Positions 46,072 through 55,304 are shown, counted from the stretch's first letter. The stretch: DNA of 64,000 nt from Bacilli bacterium (GCA_017436345.1 JAFSDH010000008.1:109839-173838); one strand, 5' to 3'. Translations and numbers: made by a program. Notes: generated by a model from the sequence alone, not told the origin.

Positions 46072-47771
46072 AAATCTCTATATGCAACTTTACCTATTGC
46101 TGTTTTAGGTAAACTTTCTTTAAATTCATACTCAGCAGGTCTTTCAAATACTGCTAAATTATCTTCACAATATTTTTTAATTTCACTCTTAACTTTTAAA
46201 CTTTCCTCAATCCCTTCTTTTAAAACAATAACTGCCTTAGGAACTTGTTGCTTAACTTCATGTTTAATTCCAATAACAACACAACTATCAACATAAGGAT
46301 GTTTACAAATTAATTCTTCTACTTCAAGAGGATATACATTATAACCATTAGTAATAATCATTCTCTTAAGTCTTGACGAGAAGAAGAATTGTCCTTTACT
46401 ATCACGATATCCTAAATCACCAGTATGAAGCCAAACACGATCATCACTATGTCTAATTAAAACTTTATCAGTTTCTTTATCATTATTAATATATCCCATC
46501 ATAACAGTTGGACCATTTACACAAATTTCACCAACTTGACCATCTTCACATTCAATTTCTGTTCCTACTTGGAATACTTTAACAATTGTATCTGGATTAG
46601 GAATACCAATACTACCAGCTTCATATGGAATATGATTATAAGTAGCTAAAAAGAACGCTGTAGCTTCACTAAGACCATATCCAATTCTTATCTTAGCTTT
46701 ACTTCCTCTTTCTCTAAAATAAGCTTCTGTCTTATCCTTAAGTTCAATACTTAAATAATCTCCACCACAGAAAATACCTTTAATATGTTTTAACTCACTT
46801 CCACTTTTTCCCTTACAAGTAAGCGCAAGAAGAGATGGAACTACAGGAAGTAAATTAGGTTTATACTTTTTAAGTTCTTTATTTATCTTCTTAGTATTTA
46901 ACTTAGGTACTAATAAACATCTCATCCCATTATATAAAGGCATGTGAATACATACACCTAATCCAAAACCATGAAATATTGGTAAAGCCGACAAAATTGA
47001 ATTACCTGGTACAACAGTTTGTTCAATAGCAGTACATTGTCTAGCCAAAGCATTAAAGTTACCATTTGATAAAATAATTCCTTTACTTTTACCAGTTGTA
47101 CCACCACTATAAATAATTACAGCAGGATCTTCTTTTTCTCTTTTAGTATAAAATTTATCTATGCCTTTACCCATATCTAAGAATCTATTCCATGTGATAA
47201 CATTATCTTCATACATCATATTCTTTTTATTCTTAATATTATATAATACTTTCAAAATACCATCTAATTCATTAGATACTTCACATACAACTAAATTATC
47301 TACTTTAATATCTTTTACTTTTGTATAAGTGACATCAGATACAAATAAAACAGAACTATCAGTGCTATTTAAAGCATATTCAATATCATTTAAAGCACCT
47401 AATGGATGAACCATATTAGCAATAGCCCCAATAGCATTAGCAGCATATACAAGTGCTACACCTTCAGGAATATTAGGCATACAAATAGTTACACATTCAT
47501 TTTCCTTAATCCCCATTGCCTTTAAAGCTCTTGCTGCCTTATCTACTTTCTTAATAAAATCTTTATAAGTACATCTTTTTGCAAAATACTCATATGCAAC
47601 TAAATTAGCGTATTTGTCACCACTTTCTTTAATCGCATCATACAAAGATCCACTATAATAATCAAGACTTTCTGGTACTCCTTCATATAAATCTAACCAA
47701 GGTTTTTCTAAATCTTTAACTTTCTTTGTTCTCTTAATTAACTTTTTTATATATTCATTAATTTTTCCCAT
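46062..47771 (-). CDS. AMP-forming acyl-CoA synthetase/ligase
   Basis: A 569-residue adenylate-forming enzyme: phosphate loop IIYSGGTTGKSKG near residue 216, GYGLSEATAF near 360, and WLHTGDLGYRDSKG with the hinge Arg in SSRLKRMIITNGYNVYPLE; the catalytic Lys is in PKTAIGKVAYRDL near the end. Activates a fatty or aromatic acid as the acyl-adenylate and then the CoA ester. The substrate is probably a medium or long-chain acid. Start MGKINEYIKK follows AAGGAGAAATATA. Divergent from a TetR regulator with a GTTAC palindrome between, so substrate-dependent control is likely. Confidence 0.93.
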   Translation of the reverse strand: MGKINEYIKKLIKRTKKVKDLEKPWLDLYEGVPESLDYYSGSLYDAIKESGDKYANLVAYEYFAKRCTYKDFIKKVDKAARALKAMGIKENECVTICMPNIPEGVALVYAANAIGAIANMVHPLGALNDIEYALNSTDSSVLFVSDVTYTKVKDIKVDNLVVCEVSNELDGILKVLYNIKNKKNMMYEDNVITWNRFLDMGKGIDKFYTKREKEDPAVIIYSGGTTGKSKGIILSNGNFNALARQCTAIEQTVVPGNSILSALPIFHGFGLGVCIHMPLYNGMRCLLVPKLNTKKINKELKKYKPNLLPVVPSLLALTCKGKSGSELKHIKGIFCGGDYLSIELKDKTEAYFRERGSKAKIRIGYGLSEATAFFLATYNHIPYEAGSIGIPNPDTIVKVFQVGTEIECEDGQVGEICVNGPTVMMGYINNDKETDKVLIRHSDDRVWLHTGDLGYRDSKGQFFFSSRLKRMIITNGYNVYPLEVEELICKHPYVDSCVVIGIKHEVKQQVPKAVIVLKEGIEESLKVKSEIKKYCEDNLAVFERPAEYEFKESLPKTAIGKVAYRDLED

Positions 47772-47805
47772 TATATTTCTCCTTCACAAAATATATGATA
47801 TAATC

Positions 47806-47811
47806 ATTATA
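47806..47811 (-). promoter_or_regulatory. Promoter -10 of the acyl-CoA ligase
   Basis: Minus strand TATAAT, 5 bp from the palindrome at 47815-47828, which therefore sits in the spacer. No clear -35. Confidence 0.5.
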
Positions 47812-47814
47812 TAC

Positions 47815-47828
47815 GTTACTATTGTAAC
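47815..47828. promoter_or_regulatory. Candidate TetR operator
   Basis: GTTAC-TATT-GTAAC palindrome between the divergent acyl-CoA ligase and tetR genes. A second site TTGTTACAA (47865-47873) with the same GTTAC core lies 18 bp before the tetR ATG at 47891. Confidence 0.55.
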
Positions 47829-47890
47829 ATTTAGAAATATTTAAAAACACTATAAAAAAATAAATTGTTACAAAAGAAAGGATTTTGTTT

Positions 47891-48445
47891 ATGTCAAATA
47901 AAAAAGAATCAACTACTTTAGTAAAAAAATGTATTGTTGATGCATTATTAATACTTATGAATGAAAAAGAATTTGATGATATATCTATTACTGAAATATG
48001 TAATAAAGCTGGCGTATCAAGAATGGCTTATTATCGTAACTACTATACTAAAAAAGATATTATTATCGAATATTTAAAAGATATAGCTGAAGATTTCAAA
48101 AAAGAAAGTCATAGTTGGCAAGAAAGAAATGAATATACTAATAAAAATGTTATTAGATTTTTATTCACTTACTTTAAAAAATATGCCTATTTTATAAAAA
48201 CATTAAGAAATGCTAACTTATCAGGACTACTACAAGAATATCTAAATTATTACTTAGAAAATGAAACAAATATGTTTAAAAGAAATGATCCCTATGAAAA
48301 ATATCATATGTATAGTTATAGCGGAGCATTATATAATGTTTATATGAAATGGCTTGACAACAATATGGAAGAATCAATTGATGATATGGCAGAAATATTT
48401 TGTAAAGCTAATCGTTATATTTGGGAAAATGAAAAGGAAGTTTAA
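47891..48445 (+). CDS. TetR/AcrR family transcriptional regulator
   Basis: A 184-residue protein with the N-terminal TetR helix-turn-helix: KKCIVDALLILMNEKEF then ITEICNKAGVSRMAYYRNY, and an all-helical C-terminal ligand domain (TIGR/TetR_C_7-like, with RFLFTYFKKYAYFIKTL). The ATG at 47891 follows AAAGGATTTTGTTT. It likely represses the divergent acyl-CoA ligase and itself, responding to an acyl-CoA or fatty acid; this is inference from context. Confidence 0.9.
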   Translation: MSNKKESTTLVKKCIVDALLILMNEKEFDDISITEICNKAGVSRMAYYRNYYTKKDIIIEYLKDIAEDFKKESHSWQERNEYTNKNVIRFLFTYFKKYAYFIKTLRNANLSGLLQEYLNYYLENETNMFKRNDPYEKYHMYSYSGALYNVYMKWLDNNMEESIDDMAEIFCKANRYIWENEKEV

Positions 48446-48457
48446 AAACTTCCTTTT
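48432..48457. terminator. Bidirectional terminator
   Basis: Twelve-bp stem AAAAGGAAGTTT/AAACTTCCTTTT with a 2-nt loop, across the stop codons of the convergent tetR and 48442-49113 genes. Confidence 0.8.
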
Positions 48458-49113
48458 GCTTTATATCCAATTTTTTTAGCTTGAGTTAATACTCTATTAT
48501 CTTCTTTCTTTTGTGATGTAACTCGAGATAATATTCTCTTTTTAATATAAGTATCATGATAGTTATTAAGTCTATTTATGTCATCTTGCTCTAAATCATC
48601 AATTGAAAAATCCTCATCACACATTAACTTAACAATACGATAATTATCTGGTTTCATATACATTCTAGACTCACCTAATAAATCAAATATTCCTTCCCCA
48701 TCACCATTAGTAATTTTTTGAAGAGACATTATATCATCAACTGAAGAAAGATCAATATTTTCTTCTTCTAAAATCATATCTAATAATAAAATTTTTGTAT
48801 GATCTAATAAATTACTACAGTAATCTCTAGGAAATTTTTCAATCCCTAATCTATTTTTCTTAATAAAATTAGTTACTAAAACAGGATCTAATTGATGTAA
48901 ATCTTTAGCATTTTCATATGCTAAATGACTAATATCTCGCATATAAATAAAACCATTTCTCAAAATAGTTACAACTTCATTATCACAATCTAAGTGTGTA
49001 AGCTGCATCTTTCTAATTAATTCATTCATATTTAAGGTTAATTCTAGTAACTTCACACTCAAATTATGTTCCTCAAAAATAATTACATCATACTTTGTAA
49101 TATCAAAATTCAT
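48442..49113 (-). CDS. Hypothetical protein, paralogue of the next gene, 223 aa
   Basis: Soluble helical protein. The segment HLAYENAKDLHQLDP then KFPRDYCSNLLDHTKILLL and MILEEENIDL aligns with HIGYENSIDLEKVDK and IEEENINI in the 49122-49793 gene, and both end in a basic helix with a Lys-rich tail (KKIGYKAKGSF against KKIGSKKSVVDL). So the two are tandem paralogues. Weak AGGAGGATTT Shine-Dalgarno. Not recognised. Confidence 0.6.
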   Translation of the reverse strand: MNFDITKYDVIIFEEHNLSVKLLELTLNMNELIRKMQLTHLDCDNEVVTILRNGFIYMRDISHLAYENAKDLHQLDPVLVTNFIKKNRLGIEKFPRDYCSNLLDHTKILLLDMILEEENIDLSSVDDIMSLQKITNGDGEGIFDLLGESRMYMKPDNYRIVKLMCDEDFSIDDLEQDDINRLNNYHDTYIKKRILSRVTSQKKEDNRVLTQAKKIGYKAKGSF

Positions 49114-49121
49114 AAATCCTC

Positions 49122-49793
49122 CTATAAATCAACAACCGATTTTTTACTACCAATTTTTTTTGCAAAAACATAAACTTGTTTATACGTACTTTTCTTTGAT
49201 ATTCCTTTTATATTAGTACTCATAAAATCATAATGGTTCTTATTCAAACGACTTTTTTCTAAAGCGTCTAATTCATTCAAATCAAAATCTTCTTTAATAA
49301 TCTTATCAAGTAAAGATTTATTACTATCTTCTAACTTATAACCAGACTCTACTAATATATTTTTAATTCCAGATAAATTTCCTTTTAATAAACCTCTTAA
49401 ATTTTCCAAATTAAGAACACGATATATATTAATATTTTCTTCCTCAATAATATCAAAAGCTAAAATAATCTTAGCGTATGTATTAATATTATTTCTATAA
49501 TTTCTAATAAATTCTTCTTTTTCAAGTCCGTTATCTTTCATATACTTATATAAAACTTCTTTATCAACTTTTTCTAAATCGATACTATTTTCATAACCTA
49601 TATGAGCCATCATTTTAACATGAGGAAGACCTCTATCTAAAGTTGTATAAAAAGTATCATCAAAACGACTGCGATCAATCTTATTCTTTTTAAGTTTTTG
49701 ATAACTAGTATAAGCCCTACCAACAATCATTAAAAGTAACATTGCACTTCTTCTTTGTTCTTCTTCCATTACATCATATTTACTCTTCTCCAT
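49122..49793 (-). CDS. Hypothetical protein, paralogue of the previous gene, 223 aa
   Basis: Shares the YEN(A/S)xDLxxxD and DxIxEEENI segments with the 48442-49113 protein and lies 8 bp upstream of it. GGAGGAAATGTGTG precedes the ATG at 49791-49793, which lies inside the small ORF upstream, so the start is coupled. Upstream in-frame codons of the longer frame lack a ribosome binding site. No motif or membrane segment is visible. Confidence 0.6.
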   Translation of the reverse strand: MEKSKYDVMEEEQRRSAMLLLMIVGRAYTSYQKLKKNKIDRSRFDDTFYTTLDRGLPHVKMMAHIGYENSIDLEKVDKEVLYKYMKDNGLEKEEFIRNYRNNINTYAKIILAFDIIEEENINIYRVLNLENLRGLLKGNLSGIKNILVESGYKLEDSNKSLLDKIIKEDFDLNELDALEKSRLNKNHYDFMSTNIKGISKKSTYKQVYVFAKKIGSKKSVVDL

Positions 49794-49878
49794 CACACAT
49801 TTCCTCCAACATCTTATCAATTAATTCAAATACTTTAGTATTTAAAGTATATATATCTAAAACTTTCTCAAAATCCAT
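49780..49878 (-). CDS. Small leader ORF, 32 aa
   Basis: A short ORF: AAGGAG-TTAGTT-ATG start, MDFEKVLDIYTLNTKVFEL onward, ending in EEMCDGEE with a TAA after the ATG of the next gene. The acidic amphipathic peptide (hydrophobic every third or fourth residue) is a plausible single helix. The ATG and stop overlap the next gene by 14 bp, typical of translational coupling. Too short for homology inference. Confidence 0.5.
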   Translation of the reverse strand: MDFEKVLDIYTLNTKVFELIDKMLEEMCDGEE

Positions 49879-49948
49879 AACTAACTCCTTAAAATAACTA
49901 ATATTATAAAATATTTCTTAAAACAATGCAAATAAGAATAAAATAAAA

Positions 49949-49966
49949 AAAGACCATAAGGTCTTT
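49949..49966 (-). terminator. Intrinsic terminator
   Basis: Minus strand AAAGACC-TTAT-GGTCTTT followed by TTTTA; immediately after the M13 peptidase gene. Confidence 0.8.
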
Positions 49967-51904
49967 TTACCAAATACCAACTCTACTTGACTTATCTATA
50001 TACATAGAATCATCTTCACTAATATCATACACTTCATAAAAGGTATCACAACTAGATAAAACTGCATTAACTCTAACTTTATCAGGAGAATGAGTATCTA
50101 TAAGAAGAAGAGATTTCTGATATGAATCAATATATTCACTTGCCCATAAAGATGCATAACTACTAAATAAAATCTTTAATTCATCTGAAGATGCATTCTT
50201 ATTATTAGCAATACTAACAATCGCATTAACTGCACCTAAATCAGCAATATTTTCTCCTACTGTTTTTTCTCCATCTACTTCAATTCCTAAAACTTCATAA
50301 TTAGAATAATATGAGATTATATCTTCTTGAAGTTCTTGGAATTTAAAATAATCATTATCACTCCACCAATCAACCCTATTTCCAAATTCATCAAACTTAC
50401 TTCCATTATTATCAAAAGCATGTGTAATTTCATGTGCAATAATCATTCCCATACTACCAAGTATCGAATAATAATTATCACTACTATCATATAACTCTTT
50501 CAAAGATGCCGGAAAATTAATCGAATTATCAAGTGGATTATAATAAGCATTAACTATTGTTGGTGAAATAATACTTTCTACATCATTATTATTTAACTTA
50601 ATTAGTAATTGATCAGATTCCATCTTATTTATAAGTAATATATTATCAAGAAGAGTCGAATTACTATTAAAATTATAAGTAATTAAATCATCATAATTAC
50701 CACCAATATTTATCTTCATATTCTTTAATTTTAATATAGCTTTATCCTTAGTTTTAGAATCCATCCAAGTATTACTTTCTATATTATCTTGATAATATTC
50801 TAATATATCATAAACCATTTTCTCTATAAATTCTTTATCTTCCAAAGAAAAATTATTTTCTAAATAAATCTTGTCAACTACTGAAGAAAAAACAGTACTA
50901 ATTAAACTAACAGCTTCATCCTCTATAGTATCAGTAGATTCTACTCCCATTAATTTATTATTAAGATCATTTATAACACTAGAATAACTACTACTAGTAT
51001 ATCCACCATATACTTCAAGAATTTTTATTTTTACATACTCTTTTAATAAATATAAATTATCTTCTATTAAATAAGAATTCATAGCTTTATAATTTTCTAT
51101 ATCAACAATACTAAAATATTCTTGATTGCTTATTCCCATTAACTTTAAATAATTATCTATATCAATATTAGTATATATATTTTGTAAATCATTTTTAGTA
51201 ATAACATTATATAAACTATCTACATCACTAAGATCTTTTTCATTTTTACTTTTACTAGCTAAATTGGTAAAAAACTCATCTAACATTCCCGATATTTCTC
51301 TTGATTTAACTTTATCATATCCATATAACTTTAATAATTTAATTTGTGCCTGTTTTAAAAGAGCATGATATCTACTATAATCAGGATTAATATAAATATC
51401 ACTATTCATTCCAAAATCGAAAGTAACAGGATAAAAATAAACTATATTTTTAGAGGTATCTTTAAAATCAGGCGCAACAGTTGATAAAGTAAATATATCG
51501 ATATATAAATCATTTTCTACTTTTATCGCATTATTAATAAATTCATTTATATTTTTAGAATTATCTATTAACTTAATATAAGAGTCTAAAACACCAAGAC
51601 CAACTTTATCTCTTGATGATATGTTTAAATAATTGTTATACAAAACATTTATATCTGAATTACTCTTACTATTAACTAATTCTTTAACTATCTCTTCTAT
51701 TTCATCATCTACTTTTTCTTGAGCAAGACTAAACTTACTCCAACCTACTTCTCCTAAAGCTATTTCTTCATTGTCAAATAATTCTTTATTAATATATGTA
51801 TAATAATCATTAATTAAATCTTTACTTAAAAAGAATGTATCCATTAAATAAGAAATAGCTAAAATAACAATTAATAATAATATAACTATCTTTTTCTTTT
51901 TCAT
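49967..51904 (-). CDS. pepO: M13 family metallopeptidase (PepO/neprilysin-like)
   Basis: A 645-residue enzyme. It has an N-terminal anchor (VILLLIVILAISYLMDTFF) followed by the M13 domains. The zinc motif HEITHAFDNNG lies near residue 483, with the substrate motif NAYYNP near 450, the third ligand in GENIADLGA near 545, and the C-terminal SHSPDKVRVNAVLS-like stretch (DTHSPDKVRVNAVLSSC). Neprilysin-type peptidases cut short peptides outside the cell. The gene has a normal length for PepO. AGGTGATTT before the ATG. It follows the NatAB exporter genes by 8 bp, so it may be co-transcribed, which suggests peptide handling. Confidence 0.93.
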   Translation of the reverse strand: MKKKKIVILLLIVILAISYLMDTFFLSKDLINDYYTYINKELFDNEEIALGEVGWSKFSLAQEKVDDEIEEIVKELVNSKSNSDINVLYNNYLNISSRDKVGLGVLDSYIKLIDNSKNINEFINNAIKVENDLYIDIFTLSTVAPDFKDTSKNIVYFYPVTFDFGMNSDIYINPDYSRYHALLKQAQIKLLKLYGYDKVKSREISGMLDEFFTNLASKSKNEKDLSDVDSLYNVITKNDLQNIYTNIDIDNYLKLMGISNQEYFSIVDIENYKAMNSYLIEDNLYLLKEYVKIKILEVYGGYTSSSYSSVINDLNNKLMGVESTDTIEDEAVSLISTVFSSVVDKIYLENNFSLEDKEFIEKMVYDILEYYQDNIESNTWMDSKTKDKAILKLKNMKINIGGNYDDLITYNFNSNSTLLDNILLINKMESDQLLIKLNNNDVESIISPTIVNAYYNPLDNSINFPASLKELYDSSDNYYSILGSMGMIIAHEITHAFDNNGSKFDEFGNRVDWWSDNDYFKFQELQEDIISYYSNYEVLGIEVDGEKTVGENIADLGAVNAIVSIANNKNASSDELKILFSSYASLWASEYIDSYQKSLLLIDTHSPDKVRVNAVLSSCDTFYEVYDISEDDSMYIDKSSRVGIW

Positions 51905-51911
51905 AAATCAC

Positions 51912-53060
51912 CTAAAAGAATAATACTTTCTCAGACTTATATTGCTTAGAAATAATAGATATAACTAAAATAATAAATATAATAGAGGAAATAAAAGACG
52001 CTACAACATTTATATAAGAAACACCATTACTAAATAAATCATTTAAAAGCATTCCTTGTCCAACAAAAGGAATAACAGAAATCAGAATAGTTGTTTCAAC
52101 CCCAAACATAGGTAAAAACATTGGTATCATTCCAATAAATTGAATTGGAGCTAAAGCACTTTGAGCATCTTTAAAACTTTTAGCTTTGCTACCAACAGCA
52201 ATTGCAAGTCCAGAAACAATTAATGATGCTGCAAGAATGATTATAACAGCCATTATTATCTTATCTATACCAATAGAAAAAGTATAACCTTCAAAAGTTT
52301 CAAATAAATAACTAGAAATTCCAAGTGAAACTAAAGCTAATAAAAAACTAAATACTCCTCCCAAAAATGACATGCTAGCAATACTTAAAAATTTACCCAT
52401 AATTATTTCACTACTCTTAACAGGGAATGTAAGAATTGTTTCTAATGTACCACGTTCTTTTTCACCAGCAATCAAATCAGTTGCACATGTTACAGCAACA
52501 AGCACTAAAACAACAATAACATAAGGAAGTGCCATGTCTGAAACCATATCAACTAAAAAATTATCTCCATCTAGTTCAACAAACTCATAATTAATAATAT
52601 TAAACACTTCACTTGGTTCTATATCTTCACCTAACAAATAGTTCTCTGCCAAAAAATTATTATAAGCAGATAAATAAGCTTCAATATATGATCCAGCCAT
52701 AGAACCATCAGTATCAAATGTATTAGTATTAATAAAATACATATCATTTTCTAAATTAATGTAAGCAACAATTTCTCCATCTTCATAAGCTTGATCCATT
52801 TCATCTTTATTTTTATAAGTAATAACATCAAGTCCAAGTTCTGTTACAATACTTTTTTCATTAGCATTAAATTCATAATTAGCCCCAATCGTATAATTAA
52901 GATTCTCTTCATCAGACATAAAATCATACAAAAAACCCATCAAAAAAATCATAAAAGGGATAATAAAAGGCATAGCTAAAATTTGTAAAAAAGACTTTTT
53001 ATCTCTAATAATCGCACGTAATTCTTTTTTTATCGTTATAAAAACTTTATTCCATCTCAT
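51912..53060 (-). CDS. natB: ABC-2 type permease (NatB-like)
   Basis: A 382-residue protein: first helix (FLQILAMPFIIPFMIFLMGF), a large outer domain of about 150 residues, then five helices from about residue 175, with AGEKERGTLETILTFPVKSSEII, the ABC-2 cytoplasmic coupling motif, and GLAIAVGSKAKSFKDAQSA. This is the plan of NatB-type exporters. The ATG at 53058-53060 follows GGAGGTGCTACTG and overlaps the end of the ATPase gene by 14 bp. Export substrate unknown; NatAB of Bacillus exports Na+. Confidence 0.88.
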   Translation of the reverse strand: MRWNKVFITIKKELRAIIRDKKSFLQILAMPFIIPFMIFLMGFLYDFMSDEENLNYTIGANYEFNANEKSIVTELGLDVITYKNKDEMDQAYEDGEIVAYINLENDMYFINTNTFDTDGSMAGSYIEAYLSAYNNFLAENYLLGEDIEPSEVFNIINYEFVELDGDNFLVDMVSDMALPYVIVVLVLVAVTCATDLIAGEKERGTLETILTFPVKSSEIIMGKFLSIASMSFLGGVFSFLLALVSLGISSYLFETFEGYTFSIGIDKIIMAVIIILAASLIVSGLAIAVGSKAKSFKDAQSALAPIQFIGMIPMFLPMFGVETTILISVIPFVGQGMLLNDLFSNGVSYINVVASFISSIIFIILVISIISKQYKSEKVLFF

Positions 53061-53808
53061 CAGTAGCACCTCCAATCAATTTAAAAAACGCATCTCTTAA
53101 ATTTGTTGTTTTTGTTTCTTTCTCAATAGCTTTAGGAGTATCAGTTGCAATAACTTTTCCTTTATGAATTAAAACAACACGATCACAAATATTTTCAGCT
53201 TCTTCCATATAATGAGTTGAATACAAGATACATTTACCATTTTTCTTTTCATCTTTAATAAAATCAAGAATGACTTGACTAGAAATAATATCTAACCCGC
53301 TAGTTGGTTCATCTAAAATATAGTATTTAGGATCATGAACTAAACAACGCGCAATTCCTACTCTTTGAGTTTGTCCTGTTGATAAGTCAGATATTTTTTG
53401 ATTCTTAAAAAAAGACATATCAAATCTATCTATAATAGAAGAAATCCTTTTATCTAATTCTTCTTTTTCTACATCATAATACTCTCCACACATACGAAGA
53501 AGTTCAACAGGAGAAATATCTTTATACAACTTCGTATTTCCTGATAAAAAAGCTATTTTCTTTTTTATATCTAAATCATTCTTCTTATAATTCATATCAT
53601 CAATCGTGATACTACCACTAGTAGCTTCCATTATCCCAGCAATAATACGTAAAAGAGTTGTTTTTCCAGCTCCATTAGGACCAAGTATTCCCACTACTTC
53701 ACCTTCTTTAGCATCAAAACTAATACCTTTATTAGCATAAAACTCTTCTTTCTTTTTTCCTGGCATATCCTTAATAAATTTTTTCTTAATATCCTTAACT
53801 TCTATCAT
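53047..53808 (-). CDS. natA: ABC transporter ATP-binding protein (NatA-like)
   Basis: A 253-residue ATPase with Walker A GPNGAGKTTLL, signature LSTGQTQRVGIARCL, Walker B YYILDEPTSGLD and H-loop STHYMEEAE. The signature is STGQ rather than SGGQ, as in several ABC-2 exporters. AATAGGTGATTAT precedes the ATG. Paired with the permease downstream; no solute-binding protein, so an exporter. Confidence 0.93.
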   Translation of the reverse strand: MIEVKDIKKKFIKDMPGKKKEEFYANKGISFDAKEGEVVGILGPNGAGKTTLLRIIAGIMEATSGSITIDDMNYKKNDLDIKKKIAFLSGNTKLYKDISPVELLRMCGEYYDVEKEELDKRISSIIDRFDMSFFKNQKISDLSTGQTQRVGIARCLVHDPKYYILDEPTSGLDIISSQVILDFIKDEKKNGKCILYSTHYMEEAENICDRVVLIHKGKVIATDTPKAIEKETKTTNLRDAFFKLIGGATDEME

Positions 53809-53840
53809 ATAATCACCTATTATAAATTATAACACATTTC

Positions 53841-53869
53841 TTTACTAAACAATAAACAAATGATATAAT
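53841..53869 (+). promoter_or_regulatory. Promoter of AAA paralogue 1
   Basis: TTTACT (53841-53846), 17 bp, TATAAT (53864-53869) with TGA just before. AAAGGGGGAAATT lies before the ATG. Confidence 0.6.
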
Positions 53870-53892
53870 AACAACCACCAAAGGGGGAAATT

Positions 53893-55068
53893 ATGAAAAC
53901 ATCAAAAACAAATGAATATCAATTAAGTGAATTATATACACTATGGCTAGCGATAGGTTCAGAATCAAAAGTACAAGGTGAAGAAATTGTTATCTGTAAA
54001 AAACTAGATAACGAAACTTATCAAGATGTTTTAACCGATCAAATATATCCATACAATAATTTTAAATCATCGCAAAAAGGTCGACCTGTTGTATTTAATG
54101 CTTTACCGATATTACAAAGAATAAAAAATCCAAAAATGAAGGACTTGGTTTTAAGATTAGAAAAAATAGATAAAGATATAGCTAAAATTTTATATTACCA
54201 TATAAATGATATTAAAATAGAAAGATTTACTCCTGATAACTGTACTATTTTATCTGATAAAAAAATAACTAATGATCCATCAAAATTTAGAGAAAGTGAA
54301 CTTGAAAGTCTATTAATCTCAATTGCTTTAAATAAAAAACCAATATTATTAACCGGAACATCAGGTATTGGTAAAACATCATTAGTAGAAAAATTAATTT
54401 ATTTAAAAAACCAAAATAAACTTCCTGAATTTCTAAAAAATACAGAGATATTAGAACTAAATCTAGCTAGTTTAGATAGTCCTAAAAAAGAATTAACCAA
54501 TATTTTGTCTTATATTAAAGAAAATAAAGCTATACTTTATATTAGTGGTATAAATGACTTGGATTTAAGTAATGATAGCATCTTATCTTTATTAATTAAC
54601 GAAGTAACAAGACAACAAGCTAAAATAATTATTTCTTCAAATGATCCGAGTTATAAAAACTATCAAAATATTTTTGAAATAATTGAATTAAAAGAATTAA
54701 CAGAAGAACAAATAAAAGAAATCGCAACTAATAAATTTAAAGAATTAGAGGAAGATAGTAATATTTCTATCAAAAACATCGAACCTAATATCCAAGAAAT
54801 AGTATCTATAATTTACGAATGTACCCAAGATAATCAAAGTATAAATTTTAATAATAATATTACTAATCCAGGGTTTGTTACATCGATAATTGAGAAGTCT
54901 TTTGCATTAGCTAAATCAAAAAATGCTAAACAACTAGAACTAGAACATATCATAAAAACAATTAAATCTGAACAAAGAATAAATCCAAATAAAAAAACTA
55001 AAGCAACTGAATTTTTACAAAGCCTAAAACCAAAAGACGAAAAACCAAAATTATTCTTTAAAAAATAA
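53893..55068 (+). CDS. AAA paralogue 1, ClpA/B D1-like, degenerate Walker B, 391 aa
   Basis: N-terminal domain SELYTLWLAIGSESKVQGEEI then EIVICKKL, followed by an AAA module: SKFRESELESLLISIALN, Walker A GTSGIGKTSL near residue 155, the Walker B place reads AILYISGINDL (no DE), and C-terminal NPGFVTSIIEKSFALAKSK. The order (RE-x2-E-x2-L, GxxGIGKT-x-LVEKL, LPEFL) is that of ClpA/ClpB domain 1, but no N-domain, middle domain or second AAA domain is present. ATP should bind; hydrolysis is doubtful. Two paralogues lie 2.6 and 3.9 kb downstream. Function unknown. Confidence 0.75.
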   Translation: MKTSKTNEYQLSELYTLWLAIGSESKVQGEEIVICKKLDNETYQDVLTDQIYPYNNFKSSQKGRPVVFNALPILQRIKNPKMKDLVLRLEKIDKDIAKILYYHINDIKIERFTPDNCTILSDKKITNDPSKFRESELESLLISIALNKKPILLTGTSGIGKTSLVEKLIYLKNQNKLPEFLKNTEILELNLASLDSPKKELTNILSYIKENKAILYISGINDLDLSNDSILSLLINEVTRQQAKIIISSNDPSYKNYQNIFEIIELKELTEEQIKEIATNKFKELEEDSNISIKNIEPNIQEIVSIIYECTQDNQSINFNNNITNPGFVTSIIEKSFALAKSKNAKQLELEHIIKTIKSEQRINPNKKTKATEFLQSLKPKDEKPKLFFKK

Positions 55069-55069
55069 A

Positions 55070-55088
55070 AAAGACTCAAAGAGTCTTT
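55070..55088. terminator. Bidirectional terminator
   Basis: AAAGACTC-AAA-GAGTCTTT with A and T runs, between AAA paralogue 1 and the alpha-CTD-like gene. Confidence 0.85.
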
Positions 55089-55304
55089 TTAATATTTCTT
55101 CTTATTTAAATCAATTCCATTTAACTGCATTTTTATAATAATATGATTTATTTGTTCACTCGTAAAATTCATATCCTTTAAATCTTTTCTTTTTAATTTC
55201 CATAAATCATTAATAGTAATAACGTTATTACTATTAAAAACTTTAACAATAGATGAATCTATTCCTAATTTATTAATCTTATCTTCTACATTTACCTTAC
55301 TCAT
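55089..55304 (-). CDS. RpoA C-terminal-domain-like small protein, 71 aa
   Basis: VITINDLWKLKRKDLKDMN then INHIIIKMQLNGIDL resembles the helix-turn-helix-like alpha CTD of RNA polymerase (two HhH-type motifs), as in small free-standing alpha-CTD-like proteins. The start ATG at 55302-55304 has GGAG 10 bp upstream; a TTG three codons earlier is less well placed. May bind DNA or a regulator. It is convergent with AAA paralogue 1. The family call rests on pattern only. Confidence 0.55.
   Translation of the reverse strand: MSKVNVEDKINKLGIDSSIVKVFNSNNVITINDLWKLKRKDLKDMNFTSEQINHIIIKMQLNGIDLNKKKY

Noticed and set aside
47815..47828. Origin of replication (DnaA boxes)
   Set aside because: Single palindrome, no DnaA-box cluster or dnaA gene.
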